Positions 20,737-29,196 of a DNA stretch of 32,255 nucleotides are shown one piece after another (within the stretch, counting starts at the first letter, position 1; each line of letters begins with the position of its first letter). The stretch comes from a virus. The DNA lies in the IMG/VR virus record IMGVR_UViG_3300006329_000010, positions 1 to 32,255 of that record. One strand, given 5' to 3'. The notes beneath the pieces were generated by a model. It worked only from the letters and a program-made list of their open reading frames with translations. It did not search any database and was not told where the DNA came from. A program made the position numbers and the translations under genes.

Positions 20737-21441
20737 ATGCCATTACCTAAGTTAGCCATACCTGAGTATGAAGCGACCCTGCCTGTAACAGGCACTAAAA
20801 TATCATATAGACCATTCCTAGTTAAGGAAGAGAAACTACTCTATCTCGCTATGGAGTCGCAAGACAACAAGCAGATGGTCAAAGCAGTGAAGACTATTAT
20901 TAAAAACTGCACTAACCTAAAGACTAAGGTTGAGTCACTCTCTACTTTTGAGATTGAATATATCTTCCTTAAGATTAGATCTGTTGCTGTTGGTGAGACA
21001 AGTGAATTTAAAGTCACATGTCCAGATGATGAGAAAACTCAAGTGGATGTCAGTATCCCTCTTGCAGAAGTCAACGTTGAGATCCCTGATGATCACAATG
21101 CTGAGATTGATTTAGATGGGAATGTAGGTGTGAAGATGAAGTATCCTTCATTGGATGTCTTTATTCAACAAAACCTATCAGATAACCCTGATATAGAGGA
21201 TGTATTTGAATTAGCTGCAGGATGTATTGGTCAAGTATATGATAAAGAAGAGGTTTATGATTCTTTCACTAAGAAGGAAGCATTAGAATTCTTAGAAGAT
21301 CTGAATGCAGACCAGTTTGGTAAGATTCAGCAATTCTTTGAGACTATGCCTAAACTATCTTATAAATTAAAGGTAACAAACCCAAATACAAAGGTCGAGA
21401 GTGAATTAGTGCTTGAGGGACTAGCAAGTTTTTTCGAGTAG
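20737..21441 (+). CDS. 26: baseplate hub protein gp26
   Basis: A 234-residue protein of the T4 gp26-type baseplate family. LPVTGTKISYRPFLVKEEKLL, a helical TFEIEYIFLKIRSVAVGE and the following VTCPDD segment are characteristic. In T4, gp26 is a hub component or assembly factor. The cyanophage form is usually followed by a short gp51-like gene, as here. Starts 25 bases after the gp54-like stop. Confidence 0.82.
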   Translation: MPLPKLAIPEYEATLPVTGTKISYRPFLVKEEKLLYLAMESQDNKQMVKAVKTIIKNCTNLKTKVESLSTFEIEYIFLKIRSVAVGETSEFKVTCPDDEKTQVDVSIPLAEVNVEIPDDHNAEIDLDGNVGVKMKYPSLDVFIQQNLSDNPDIEDVFELAAGCIGQVYDKEEVYDSFTKKEALEFLEDLNADQFGKIQQFFETMPKLSYKLKVTNPNTKVESELVLEGLASFFE

Positions 21442-21446
21442 CGTTA

Positions 21447-21632
21447 ATGCATGACAGTCTTGAGAATTACTATAAGACTAACTTCGCATTAATGCAACAT
21501 CACAAATACTCTCTGACTGAGTTGGAAAATATGATACCGTGGGAACGTGATGTATACGTGAACCTTCTTATCGCTCATATTCAAGAGGAAGAAAGAAGGC
21601 AAAAACAAGACGAAAATAAAATGTCTCTCTAA
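21447..21632 (+). CDS. 51: gp51-like baseplate hub assembly protein
   Basis: A 61-residue helical protein with LMQHHKYSLTELENMIPWERDV then NLLIAHIQEEERRQ. The pattern aromatic-SLxExExMxxWE followed by a charged helix is that of small tail-assembly proteins, and cyanophage genes at this place are called gp51 (hub assembly catalyst). It overlaps the next large gene by one base and follows gp26 by five. Too short to assign by motif alone. Confidence 0.65.
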   Translation: MHDSLENYYKTNFALMQHHKYSLTELENMIPWERDVYVNLLIAHIQEEERRQKQDENKMSL

Positions 21633-23956
21633 TGGCAATTAAGAGTTACGTCAAAATTAAACCCATCAAGGATGATGGTGCTTATTCTGGAACTTTCAAT
21701 CAGATTCGGAAGGGTATCAATCGTACAGGTAAGACAGTAACTAGTATTAGTCATAATCAGGTAGAGACAGAGAAACTTATTACATTTGAAAGAGATTGGT
21801 TACGTACCAAATCTTTTAAAGAGGTAGATGAGGATCAAAAGGAAGAGAAAGAAGATCTGAATGTGTTCCAGAAATGGAGAAAAGGTTTCTTGGGCATGTT
21901 CAAGTTTGAGCAGAGGAATAAGAAAGAAAATAAAGCAGAGACGAAAGGTACTAAAGGAAAAGAAGAAAGTCCAATACAGAAGAAGGCAAAGAAAGCAGCT
22001 CTGAGCTTTCTTGAGGTTTTATCTGGGTTCTTGACACCTATATTTGATGTCTTTATTAAGATGTCATTATTTTCGTGGTTAGCTAAGCCAGAGAAAGCAA
22101 AGAGAGCTGCGAAGGTGTTCAAGTTACTTAGTGCTATAGGTAAGTTTGGATTCGCTATATTGGGGTTTGGTGTCTTTAATATTGCTAGAGGTATTACTGA
22201 TCTCTTTGGTGCTAGTAATAAGACAGGTATTGCTAAGGTATTAGCACCACTTACAGGATTCCTACAGTTAATTGCAGGTTTTGCTACACTTCGATATCTA
22301 TTAAATCCATTAAAACTATTCAGTGATGGTAAGAAGGTAAAGAATCTCTTCCGAGATACTTCTGTGAAGGAGTTGGAATGGAAGAAACAAGAGCAATGGC
22401 GTAAGTTTGGTTATAAGGATGCAGAGTCAGGTAAGATATACACTGAAAAAGAATATAAAGCGATGAAGAAGTCTGTCGAGAGACAGCAGAAGAAGTTAAG
22501 ATTACAGGGTAGAAACGATCAAGCAAGAAAGATTGGTGGTAAGTTTAATGCGAGGATGAAGAATCCTACCAGATTACAGTCTGGTAAGAACTTTGGTAGA
22601 AAGATGGGGAAACCTGGCATGCAGAAGGGACTTGCAATAGCAGGTGGTCTTACTCGTATGATGTCTGGTATTGCAATGGGTGAGGATAAGACTGAAGCAG
22701 TCGGTGCAGGTGTTGGACAGGCAGCAGGTGGAATGATAGGTGCTGCAATGTTAACACCATTCTTAGGACCATTTGGACCTATAGTTGGTAATGCATTAGG
22801 TGGTTTCTTAGGTGAGTGGGTAGGTAAGACATTCTTACCAGTAATCAAACCACTATTTAAACCTATTAAGCAGTATTTTGAAATGATGTGGGGATTAGTT
22901 CAGGGTATTGCTAGTGAAACAGGTGTAACAGAGTTTCTTGGTACCTTATTTGATTTTATAGGTCAAATTGGTAAGGTAATGTTTGACATTATAGGGTGGA
23001 TAATGAAACCTATCGGTTGGTTATTAGGTGGTGTCATTAAAGTACTGGCAGGTACAATCAAGTTTATTATAAGTGCTGCTAAGAATATATTTGCGTTTAT
23101 GACGAATCCCATAGGATTCGCATGGAAAATTATAAGGGGTAAGGATCCTGGAAAGGATGTAAAACTGGAGGAGATGGCAAAGGGTGGACCTTTGAAACTT
23201 CCTCAATATTTCCTTGGTGGTTTATTTAAGAAGAAAGAGAAGTGGGAAGTAACGGATGAGGTTCATGTTGAGGGTGTATTAAGGTCTATAGAATGGCAGG
23301 ATATGAATGCACTGCCGAAATACAAAAAAACTAGATCAACAATACTAGAAGGTAATACATATCCAGAATTTGATGCAGAGCAAATTCGTCTAGGTTTGCA
23401 TAAAGCACAAAAAGATGGACAGGAACCTGGTGAAACTGGTGAGAAAGGAGAAAAACGTGGTTGGAAAGGTGTATTAGGTGGTGTTGCTGACACTCTAACA
23501 GGAGGTATATTTGACTTCGATGGTAGGGGTAATAATGCTTTGCAGAATATACAACAACTTCCATTGAAGTTGGCAAGTATGGCAGCTAAGGGAGTAATAG
23601 GTACTGGTAAGAAAATAATTGGTGGTATAGGTAATGTTGCTAAGGGATTATGGGGTGGTGTAAAGGGACTCTTTGGAGGTAATAAGAAGGAAGAGATAAC
23701 ACCTACACCAACTCAAGAAACACCTGCATATTCAGATATGGATATAAGGTCACAGATAGAGCAGCAGGTACTTCAACAGCAAGCACGACATGATGCTCTT
23801 GAATGGAAGAAGAAAAAGGATGCATCAGTTCAGGATGTAATATTACCACCTAGGACAGTTGTACAGAGGGTGACGGTACCAACGATAAATACTATCAAAA
23901 CTGGTACTAGATCTAGAAGGGTTACTAAAGTCCCAAGTCCAATGTTTGTTTGTTAA
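21632..23956 (+). CDS. large hub/tape-measure-like virion protein, paralogue 1
   Basis: A 774-residue protein with a Lys/Glu-rich N-terminal part, a hydrophobic helical region (LEVLSGFLTPIFDVFIKMSL ... FKLLSAIGKFGFAILGFG), and a Gly/Ala-rich glycine-zipper-like segment near residue 365 (GAGVGQAAGGMIGAAMLTPF). A C-terminal part contains ADTLTGGIFDFDGRG. The same order occurs in the next gene. Helical, hydrophobic and Gly-zipper features resemble tape-measure or hub proteins that insert into host membranes. No T4 counterpart such as gp29 is recognisable by eye. Overlaps gp51 by one base. Confidence 0.72.
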   Translation: MAIKSYVKIKPIKDDGAYSGTFNQIRKGINRTGKTVTSISHNQVETEKLITFERDWLRTKSFKEVDEDQKEEKEDLNVFQKWRKGFLGMFKFEQRNKKENKAETKGTKGKEESPIQKKAKKAALSFLEVLSGFLTPIFDVFIKMSLFSWLAKPEKAKRAAKVFKLLSAIGKFGFAILGFGVFNIARGITDLFGASNKTGIAKVLAPLTGFLQLIAGFATLRYLLNPLKLFSDGKKVKNLFRDTSVKELEWKKQEQWRKFGYKDAESGKIYTEKEYKAMKKSVERQQKKLRLQGRNDQARKIGGKFNARMKNPTRLQSGKNFGRKMGKPGMQKGLAIAGGLTRMMSGIAMGEDKTEAVGAGVGQAAGGMIGAAMLTPFLGPFGPIVGNALGGFLGEWVGKTFLPVIKPLFKPIKQYFEMMWGLVQGIASETGVTEFLGTLFDFIGQIGKVMFDIIGWIMKPIGWLLGGVIKVLAGTIKFIISAAKNIFAFMTNPIGFAWKIIRGKDPGKDVKLEEMAKGGPLKLPQYFLGGLFKKKEKWEVTDEVHVEGVLRSIEWQDMNALPKYKKTRSTILEGNTYPEFDAEQIRLGLHKAQKDGQEPGETGEKGEKRGWKGVLGGVADTLTGGIFDFDGRGNNALQNIQQLPLKLASMAAKGVIGTGKKIIGGIGNVAKGLWGGVKGLFGGNKKEEITPTPTQETPAYSDMDIRSQIEQQVLQQQARHDALEWKKKKDASVQDVILPPRTVVQRVTVPTINTIKTGTRSRRVTKVPSPMFVC

Positions 23957-23959
23957 TAG

Positions 23960-26272
23960 ATGGCAAAAGTATCTGCAAAAGTTAAAAAGGCATCGATGTA
24001 TAAGATGATCTCTTATAAAGGGATCACTGGTGTTCAGTCAAAGTATACACCTATAACTGCTGCAGCAAGATTACCAAAGGTTGAGAAGAGTATAGGTAGA
24101 GGACTACAATCGATTGTATCTGGTCTTAACTCATTAGGATCTACTCTTAATAGTATTGCTGCTAATACACAGAATTCTCTCACCAGTTGGAGAGATAATA
24201 TTAGGACTCAGGTTAAGAGTGCTGATAAGATAGCTAAACAAGAAGCTCTTACTGATAGGAAAGACAGGAAGAGAAAAGCATTTAAAGATAAACAGACAAA
24301 GAAGAGAAGACTGTTTCAACTAAGGAATAGTAAGGAAGAGAAGGCAGAGAAGAAGAAGGGTAAGAAAGCAGGATTTGGTGAGGGTGTTATTGGTGCAGCT
24401 AAGAAAGCAGGTGGTGGTATCTTTGGTGCTCTTTTTCAATTCTTTGGTGTATATCTTGCCTTGGTTAAGTTCAAGATATTTGAATGGATAGCAAAGAATC
24501 CTAAGACAGTAGCAAAATTAGGGATGATACTGGGTGGTATAGGTAAGTTTGTATTCAATGTGTATTCATTCCTAGGTGGAATGGCACTTGATGGACTTGT
24601 CTCTTTCTTGGAGAATCCTATTAGTTTGAAAGGATTCTTTGGTGCAATCAAGTTTGTTCTTGGTGCGGTACCTATATTTGGTACCATGCTATTCTTGAAG
24701 AATCCTAAGCTGATGCTTGATGGTGCTAAGAAGGTAATAGGAGGTATAGTAGGAGGTCTGAGGAGACTATTTGGATTCCAAAGTAAAGACCAAAAGTTTA
24801 GAGACTTTAAACTTAAGAAATTAAAAGGTGGTAAAGGCAACTGGTTTGGTAGTAAAGTAGGTAAGATTGCTACTGGATTAGGTGCTGGTGCCTTGGCATT
24901 TACAGCAGTAAAAGGTGAAGGTGGTAGTAATGCTGAAGCAGCAGGTGCTGGTGCAGGTGCTGCTGGTGGTCAGGCACTTGGTGCTAAATTAGGTGGAATG
25001 GTTGGTGGACCTGCGGGTGCTGCTGTTGGTGGTCTTGTTGGTGGTTTGGCAGGTGGTAAGGTAGGTAAGGCGATTGGTGGTCTTATAGAACCTATTGTTA
25101 AACCTATAGGTGATTTCTTTAAGATGATTGGTGATACATTTAATGGTGTTATTAAAGAGATAAAGGAACCATTGGAGGAATTCTTTAGTACTCTTGGAAA
25201 ATTCCTAAGTGGAATTCTTGATGCAGTAGAACCTCATATGCCCATCATCACTAAGATTTTAGGTATTGGATTTAAGGTACTATTCTGGCCTCTATTCTTA
25301 GGGATGAAAGCATTAACCGCAGTCCTTAAACTCTTTACAGGTGGTGAGAAAGGGGAGGATCCTGGTAAGGGAGATGGGAATAAGAAAGAGGATGGTACTA
25401 AAACTACCCACTATTCTACTACTGATCCGTTTGAAGCTGGTACTTTTGATAATGTTAGGGTTACTACAAAAGATGGCAAAACACTTAAGAAAGGTGATGA
25501 AGGTTGGAAAGAAGCAGTAATAGAAAGTCGGGAGAAATTCAGACAAATGATGCAAGATCCCTCGGATAATCCCCCAAAGGCAGCTGGTGGAGAATTACCT
25601 AAGAAAGCTAAAGGTGGTTGGATCAATGGTCCTCAGTCAGGGTATCCAGTAACATTAAATGGTATTACACCAGCATTTATAGGTCATGGTCTTGAGTGGG
25701 TAGGAAATAAGAAGGCATCTGGTGGACAATATATTGTTCCATTTGATACTCCTGCTACTAGGAGTGATAAGGGTCTAACATCTAGACGATTAAAGCAAGC
25801 AAAGAGAGCAGGTTACAGTACTCCATTTGCTGCTGGTGGTGAGTATAAAGTAAAACATCTACACTCTTATGAGAAAGGTGGAGAATCAAAGGATGATACT
25901 AAACCACAAGGTATATGGAGATGGTTAGCAGGTGCTGCTGATCATATGACTATGGGTCTGACTGATTTTGATCAACGTGGTAGCATGCTTGATGGTGCTA
26001 GAAGATTAAAGGATAATATAGGTCAGAAGTTAGAAGATTCAAAACAGAAAGAGCAGCAAGTAAGATATGAGAAGTTGAAGAATGCTCTTCAAGATAGTTC
26101 TTCTACTGTTATTATAAATGGAGAGACAGCAGAAGTAGGAAGTAGTGTTGATGCTTCAGAAGATAACCCTATCATTGTTCCTGGTAAGGAGCACCATGAT
26201 GCTGATAAGTATATCTATCCTAAGTTTGGTATTATCAATGAGTTTATGACAGATCCTGTGGAGTTTATGTAA
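23960..26272 (+). CDS. large hub/tape-measure-like virion protein, paralogue 2
   Basis: A 770-residue protein three bases after its paralogue. It shares a Lys-rich N-terminus, a hydrophobic block (FFGVYLALVKFKIFEWIAKN), a dense Gly-zipper (GGMVGGPAGAAVGGLVGGLA) then PIVKPIGDFFK, and ADHMTMGLTDFDQRG near the C-terminus. It also has a domain with AKGGWINGPQSGYPVTLNG, FIGHGLEWVG and PFDTPATR, a set of motifs I associate with large marine phage tail proteins. It probably forms part of the hub or tape measure with its neighbour. Function inferred from features and position. Confidence 0.72.
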   Translation: MAKVSAKVKKASMYKMISYKGITGVQSKYTPITAAARLPKVEKSIGRGLQSIVSGLNSLGSTLNSIAANTQNSLTSWRDNIRTQVKSADKIAKQEALTDRKDRKRKAFKDKQTKKRRLFQLRNSKEEKAEKKKGKKAGFGEGVIGAAKKAGGGIFGALFQFFGVYLALVKFKIFEWIAKNPKTVAKLGMILGGIGKFVFNVYSFLGGMALDGLVSFLENPISLKGFFGAIKFVLGAVPIFGTMLFLKNPKLMLDGAKKVIGGIVGGLRRLFGFQSKDQKFRDFKLKKLKGGKGNWFGSKVGKIATGLGAGALAFTAVKGEGGSNAEAAGAGAGAAGGQALGAKLGGMVGGPAGAAVGGLVGGLAGGKVGKAIGGLIEPIVKPIGDFFKMIGDTFNGVIKEIKEPLEEFFSTLGKFLSGILDAVEPHMPIITKILGIGFKVLFWPLFLGMKALTAVLKLFTGGEKGEDPGKGDGNKKEDGTKTTHYSTTDPFEAGTFDNVRVTTKDGKTLKKGDEGWKEAVIESREKFRQMMQDPSDNPPKAAGGELPKKAKGGWINGPQSGYPVTLNGITPAFIGHGLEWVGNKKASGGQYIVPFDTPATRSDKGLTSRRLKQAKRAGYSTPFAAGGEYKVKHLHSYEKGGESKDDTKPQGIWRWLAGAADHMTMGLTDFDQRGSMLDGARRLKDNIGQKLEDSKQKEQQVRYEKLKNALQDSSSTVIINGETAEVGSSVDASEDNPIIVPGKEHHDADKYIYPKFGIINEFMTDPVEFM

Positions 26273-27817
26273 ATGTCAGTAGTAGAAATAGTTAATAATA
26301 TTGCTCAGACATGGGAGTCTATCACCTATGGTATAACAGAGGGTGATGGATCAGGCACGTTCGATAAAGATAATGCTAGAGACTTTGAGATTCAGAAGTT
26401 ACAACTAGAGACAGCAGATGGTAGCACAGTATATGATATGACTGAGATGGTATTGGAATTTCAATACCATGAATCTATTGAGTCTTCTTTCTTGAGATGT
26501 GATATCAGTATATTAGATGCTATTGACTGGAATAAGAATTTACAGGGTGGTGAGAAAGTTACTATTAAGATACTAACTGGTACTTCTCTTAGAAAGGATT
26601 ACTTAGATACTGAGTTAACAGTATATAAGATTGGTAGTGTATCTAAGACTGAGAGAGGACAGTTATATGTCTTACATTGTGTATCTCCAGAGATGTATAA
26701 GGATGAGGGTAATAAGATCTTTAAAGCATTTGGACCTGGAGAGAAGTCTATTGATGCTGACAATGTACCAAAGTATATTTGTGATAATTATCTTGGGACT
26801 GCTGGAACTAAGAAGGCAAACAAGTTTAATTTTGAGAGTCATTCCAAATATACATTCATAGCATGTAGTTGGAAACCCAGTGATGCTATTCACTTCTTAT
26901 CTGATAAGGTAACTAGACTTACTGGTAGTAGTGGTAGTAATAAACAGTCTGGATTCCTATTCTGGTCAAATAGAAATGGATTTAATTTTAGATCTATTGA
27001 TAGTATTGCTAAGGGTGAGGCAACTAGGAATGGTGTCTACACATACACTTATGTTCAGGGTGCTCAGGAAGGAGCAGATCAAAGGTATGCTATTGAGTCA
27101 GTAACATATCCTGATAAAGCAAATCATTTATCTAACATGAGGATGGGTACCTATAAGACATCTGCTATAGGTATATCAATGGGAGTACAGAAGGATAGTT
27201 ATACACCTGTCTCTGGTGCTAAGGATGAAGCAGATGCAGAAGAGTCAGTGGATGCTGTCACCAGTGAAGGTGGTGTGGTTTCAGGGACTGGACTTTCACA
27301 GGTACCTAGTGGTACCATCAGTGATCTTAAGGTACTCACATTTAATATGGTATTTGGTAAGGCAGATAAGGTGGTAGATGGTATAGATGGTAAAGGTAGA
27401 CAATCACAACCACCATTTGTTATGCCAGCATTTTTTGATGTAGAGAAGGCACAACCTACTAGGATGAAGATAAGAGCATTACCTGGTGCAACTCATCAAA
27501 CTAGTACTGGAAATGTGAATAACGGAACAAACTCTAATGTTGATGTCATGGCAGTTGCACAATATGCAGCAGCAAGGTATAATTTATTCAAGGCAATCAA
27601 GTTGAATATAACTGTCGCTGGTAATACAGCATTAACAGCAGGTAATGTAATTGATATAAAGATCCCTTCTTCTACACAGGAAGGTGAAACAGTTTTAATG
27701 GATAGGAAGTTCAGTGGTAAGTTTATTATTGCGGGACTAACACATATCTACCAAAGAGTAGGCATGACTACCAAATTATACCTAATTAGAGACTCGATAC
27801 CGAAGAATATAACATAA
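26273..27817 (+). CDS. gp27-like baseplate hub protein
   Basis: A 514-residue protein with the order of a gp27-type hub. An N-terminal beta domain (VLEFQYHESIESSFLRCDIS, then GGEKVTIKILTG) is followed by a YVLHCVSPEM segment, a helix with WKPSDAIHFLSDKVTRL, and a C-terminal barrel ending GKFIIAGLTHIYQRVGMTTKL. The last matches gp27/gpD-type hub ends, where a VxHxxxxxxxxT pattern is usual. It would form the threefold hub that receives the gp5-like protein encoded at 29197. It overlaps nothing but starts one base after the upstream stop. Confidence 0.68.
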   Translation: MSVVEIVNNIAQTWESITYGITEGDGSGTFDKDNARDFEIQKLQLETADGSTVYDMTEMVLEFQYHESIESSFLRCDISILDAIDWNKNLQGGEKVTIKILTGTSLRKDYLDTELTVYKIGSVSKTERGQLYVLHCVSPEMYKDEGNKIFKAFGPGEKSIDADNVPKYICDNYLGTAGTKKANKFNFESHSKYTFIACSWKPSDAIHFLSDKVTRLTGSSGSNKQSGFLFWSNRNGFNFRSIDSIAKGEATRNGVYTYTYVQGAQEGADQRYAIESVTYPDKANHLSNMRMGTYKTSAIGISMGVQKDSYTPVSGAKDEADAEESVDAVTSEGGVVSGTGLSQVPSGTISDLKVLTFNMVFGKADKVVDGIDGKGRQSQPPFVMPAFFDVEKAQPTRMKIRALPGATHQTSTGNVNNGTNSNVDVMAVAQYAAARYNLFKAIKLNITVAGNTALTAGNVIDIKIPSSTQEGETVLMDRKFSGKFIIAGLTHIYQRVGMTTKLYLIRDSIPKNIT

Positions 27818-27820
27818 ATA
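27813..27820 (+). promoter_or_regulatory. possible late promoter CATAAATA
   Basis: CATAAATA matches NATAAATA, overlaps the stop of the hub gene, and lies 23 bases before the cp12 ATG at 27844. Confidence 0.45.
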
Positions 27821-27843
27821 ACTACACACTCTCAATAGGAACT

Positions 27844-28071
27844 ATGACAACTATAGAGCAACACATACAGCATGATAAAGAGATTCTTGATGATCCTCTA
27901 ACTAATCCTGCTGCTCGTCGTCACTTTAAAGAAGAGTTGCACGACCTTATAGATTATGCTGACCACCATAAAGCAGAGATAGAAGCTGGTGATCACCATG
28001 ATCCAAATGCACTGGAACTATTTTGTGATCAGCATCCAGATGAACCCGAATGCTTAGTTTATGACGATTGA
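27844..28071 (+). CDS. cp12: CP12-like Calvin-cycle regulator
   Basis: A 75-residue protein whose C-terminus ELFCDQHPDEPECLVYDD carries the CP12 signature: two cysteines (61 and 70) able to form the loop that enters the GAPDH active site. The rest is charged and probably disordered or helical, as in CP12. The N-terminal cysteine pair, which binds PRK in many CP12 proteins, is absent. Cyanobacterial CP12 inhibits GAPDH and PRK in low light; phage copies are thought to divert carbon from the Calvin cycle to the pentose phosphate pathway for nucleotides. It lies inside baseplate genes, behind a late-type motif, and overlaps the next oxygenase by 11 bases. Confidence 0.88.
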   Translation: MTTIEQHIQHDKEILDDPLTNPAARRHFKEELHDLIDYADHHKAEIEAGDHHDPNALELFCDQHPDEPECLVYDD

Positions 28072-28732
28072 TCTTTGGTTTCCAACCGCAATATATCATG
28101 AAGACTTAAAACCTACTCAACATACTAAAGATCGAATGATCGAGTATTTTGATAGTATACATCATGAAACAGACATAAAGGACGGTAGATATTCTGGTGA
28201 CATTCATCAGAATTATCAACTGTTCAATGATTCGAGATTTCATTGGTTAAACACTGAGGTCTCTTTTCATTGTAAGAAATTTCTTAGTGCTTTTAATGTT
28301 GATGTAGATAAGATTTCAATCTACGCATCTAAGGCATGGCCTGTGATTATAAAACAGGGAGGAGATATATTCAGACATACACATCCAAACTCAGTATTAT
28401 CTGTAGTATATTATCCTCAGTCATCTAATCCTTTGAATGGAGGTAAACTTAAATTCCATTCACCTAATCCTAGGCATATGCCTGTGCATCCAGAAGAATT
28501 AAATGACCTTACTTATAGTGACACACTATACGTACCTGAGGAAGGTAGACTATTCATATTCCCATCTCACATAGAGCATGAGGTAGAAAAGTATCATGGC
28601 ATGACTCCCCGATATTCTATATCATATGATATAATAGTTACATCATCTAATAGTAAACATAATAATGAATTTGCTATTATAGATCCATATACTTGGAAAA
28701 ATATTGATCCAGTGAATACGAATGCTATTTAA
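28061..28732 (+). CDS. 2OG-Fe(II) oxygenase family protein
   Basis: A 223-residue oxygenase of the putative 2OG-Fe(II) family (PF13759-like). It begins with the typical DLWFPTAIYHEDL. Iron ligands are likely in RHTHPN (His106/His108) and His173 (SHIEHEVEKY); Arg184 (TPRYSISYDI) would hold 2-oxoglutarate. GGKLKFHSP and EGRLFIFPS form the expected strands. It is the clearest of the four oxygenases in this window. Overlaps cp12 and cpeT by 11 bases each, forming one translationally linked cassette. Confidence 0.9.
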   Translation: MTIDLWFPTAIYHEDLKPTQHTKDRMIEYFDSIHHETDIKDGRYSGDIHQNYQLFNDSRFHWLNTEVSFHCKKFLSAFNVDVDKISIYASKAWPVIIKQGGDIFRHTHPNSVLSVVYYPQSSNPLNGGKLKFHSPNPRHMPVHPEELNDLTYSDTLYVPEEGRLFIFPSHIEHEVEKYHGMTPRYSISYDIIVTSSNSKHNNEFAIIDPYTWKNIDPVNTNAI

Positions 28733-29177
28733 TGAAGTAGTAGGTCACTATAGGAATAGAAATCAGGCATTCTCTAATCCCTCACAGTGGCCTCAGATAG
28801 ATATAAGAATAACTGAACCTGAATACGGTAGATTACATGTTAAGTCATGGTATAAGTATAAGGGAGAAGATGATCCATATAATCATATTGAATATCAGTG
28901 GGCAAAAATGGATGAAAACATCGTCTATACTAAAACTACTAATCTTATCACCAATACTCCTAGTTGTCCTTTCATTTGGAACTGGGATGGAGTTTGGTGG
29001 AATGGTAATACTGATGGAGAATGCATCCAAGGTGATACAAGGATGGACTCAAGAATAAGATTCGATGGACTCAGGTATCGTGCTATAGATACTGGTTATG
29101 ATCTAAAGACTGGAGACTTTCGATGGGGCAAGCCACCTGAAGAAGGTGAATTTCTCTTTGAAAGACTTGATAAATAA
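28722..29177 (+). CDS. cpeT: CpeT-like phycobiliprotein lyase
   Basis: A 151-residue protein of the CpeT/CpcT lyase type. VVGHYRNRNQAFSNPSQWP matches the family's N-terminal G-x-(Y/F)-x-N-x-x-Q-A...P pattern. SCPFIWNWDGVWWNGNTDGEC gives the paired-cysteine segment, and TGYDLKTGDFRWGKP ends with the usual D-x-x-T-G-x-x-x-W-G. Host enzymes attach bilins to phycobiliproteins; phage copies bind chromophores and may modify host phycobilisomes. Shorter than host CpeT/CpcT (about 200). It overlaps the oxygenase by 11 bases. Confidence 0.82.
   Translation: MLFNEVVGHYRNRNQAFSNPSQWPQIDIRITEPEYGRLHVKSWYKYKGEDDPYNHIEYQWAKMDENIVYTKTTNLITNTPSCPFIWNWDGVWWNGNTDGECIQGDTRMDSRIRFDGLRYRAIDTGYDLKTGDFRWGKPPEEGEFLFERLDK
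29169..29176 (+). promoter_or_regulatory. possible late promoter GATAAATA
   Basis: GATAAATA matches NATAAATA, overlaps the cpeT stop and lies 20 bases before the gp5-like ATG at 29197. Confidence 0.45.
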
Positions 29178-29196
29178 AAGAAACAATTAATATACT

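Noticed and set aside
22519-22848. Minus-strand Pro-rich ORF of 109 codons
   Set aside because: It is antisense to the Gly-rich part of the hub-like gene; its Pro-rich composition is a mirror of Gly codons and it has no start context.
23884-23891. GATAAATA near the end of the first hub paralogue
   Set aside because: It is 69 bases before the next start, within coding sequence; possible but not supported beyond the motif.
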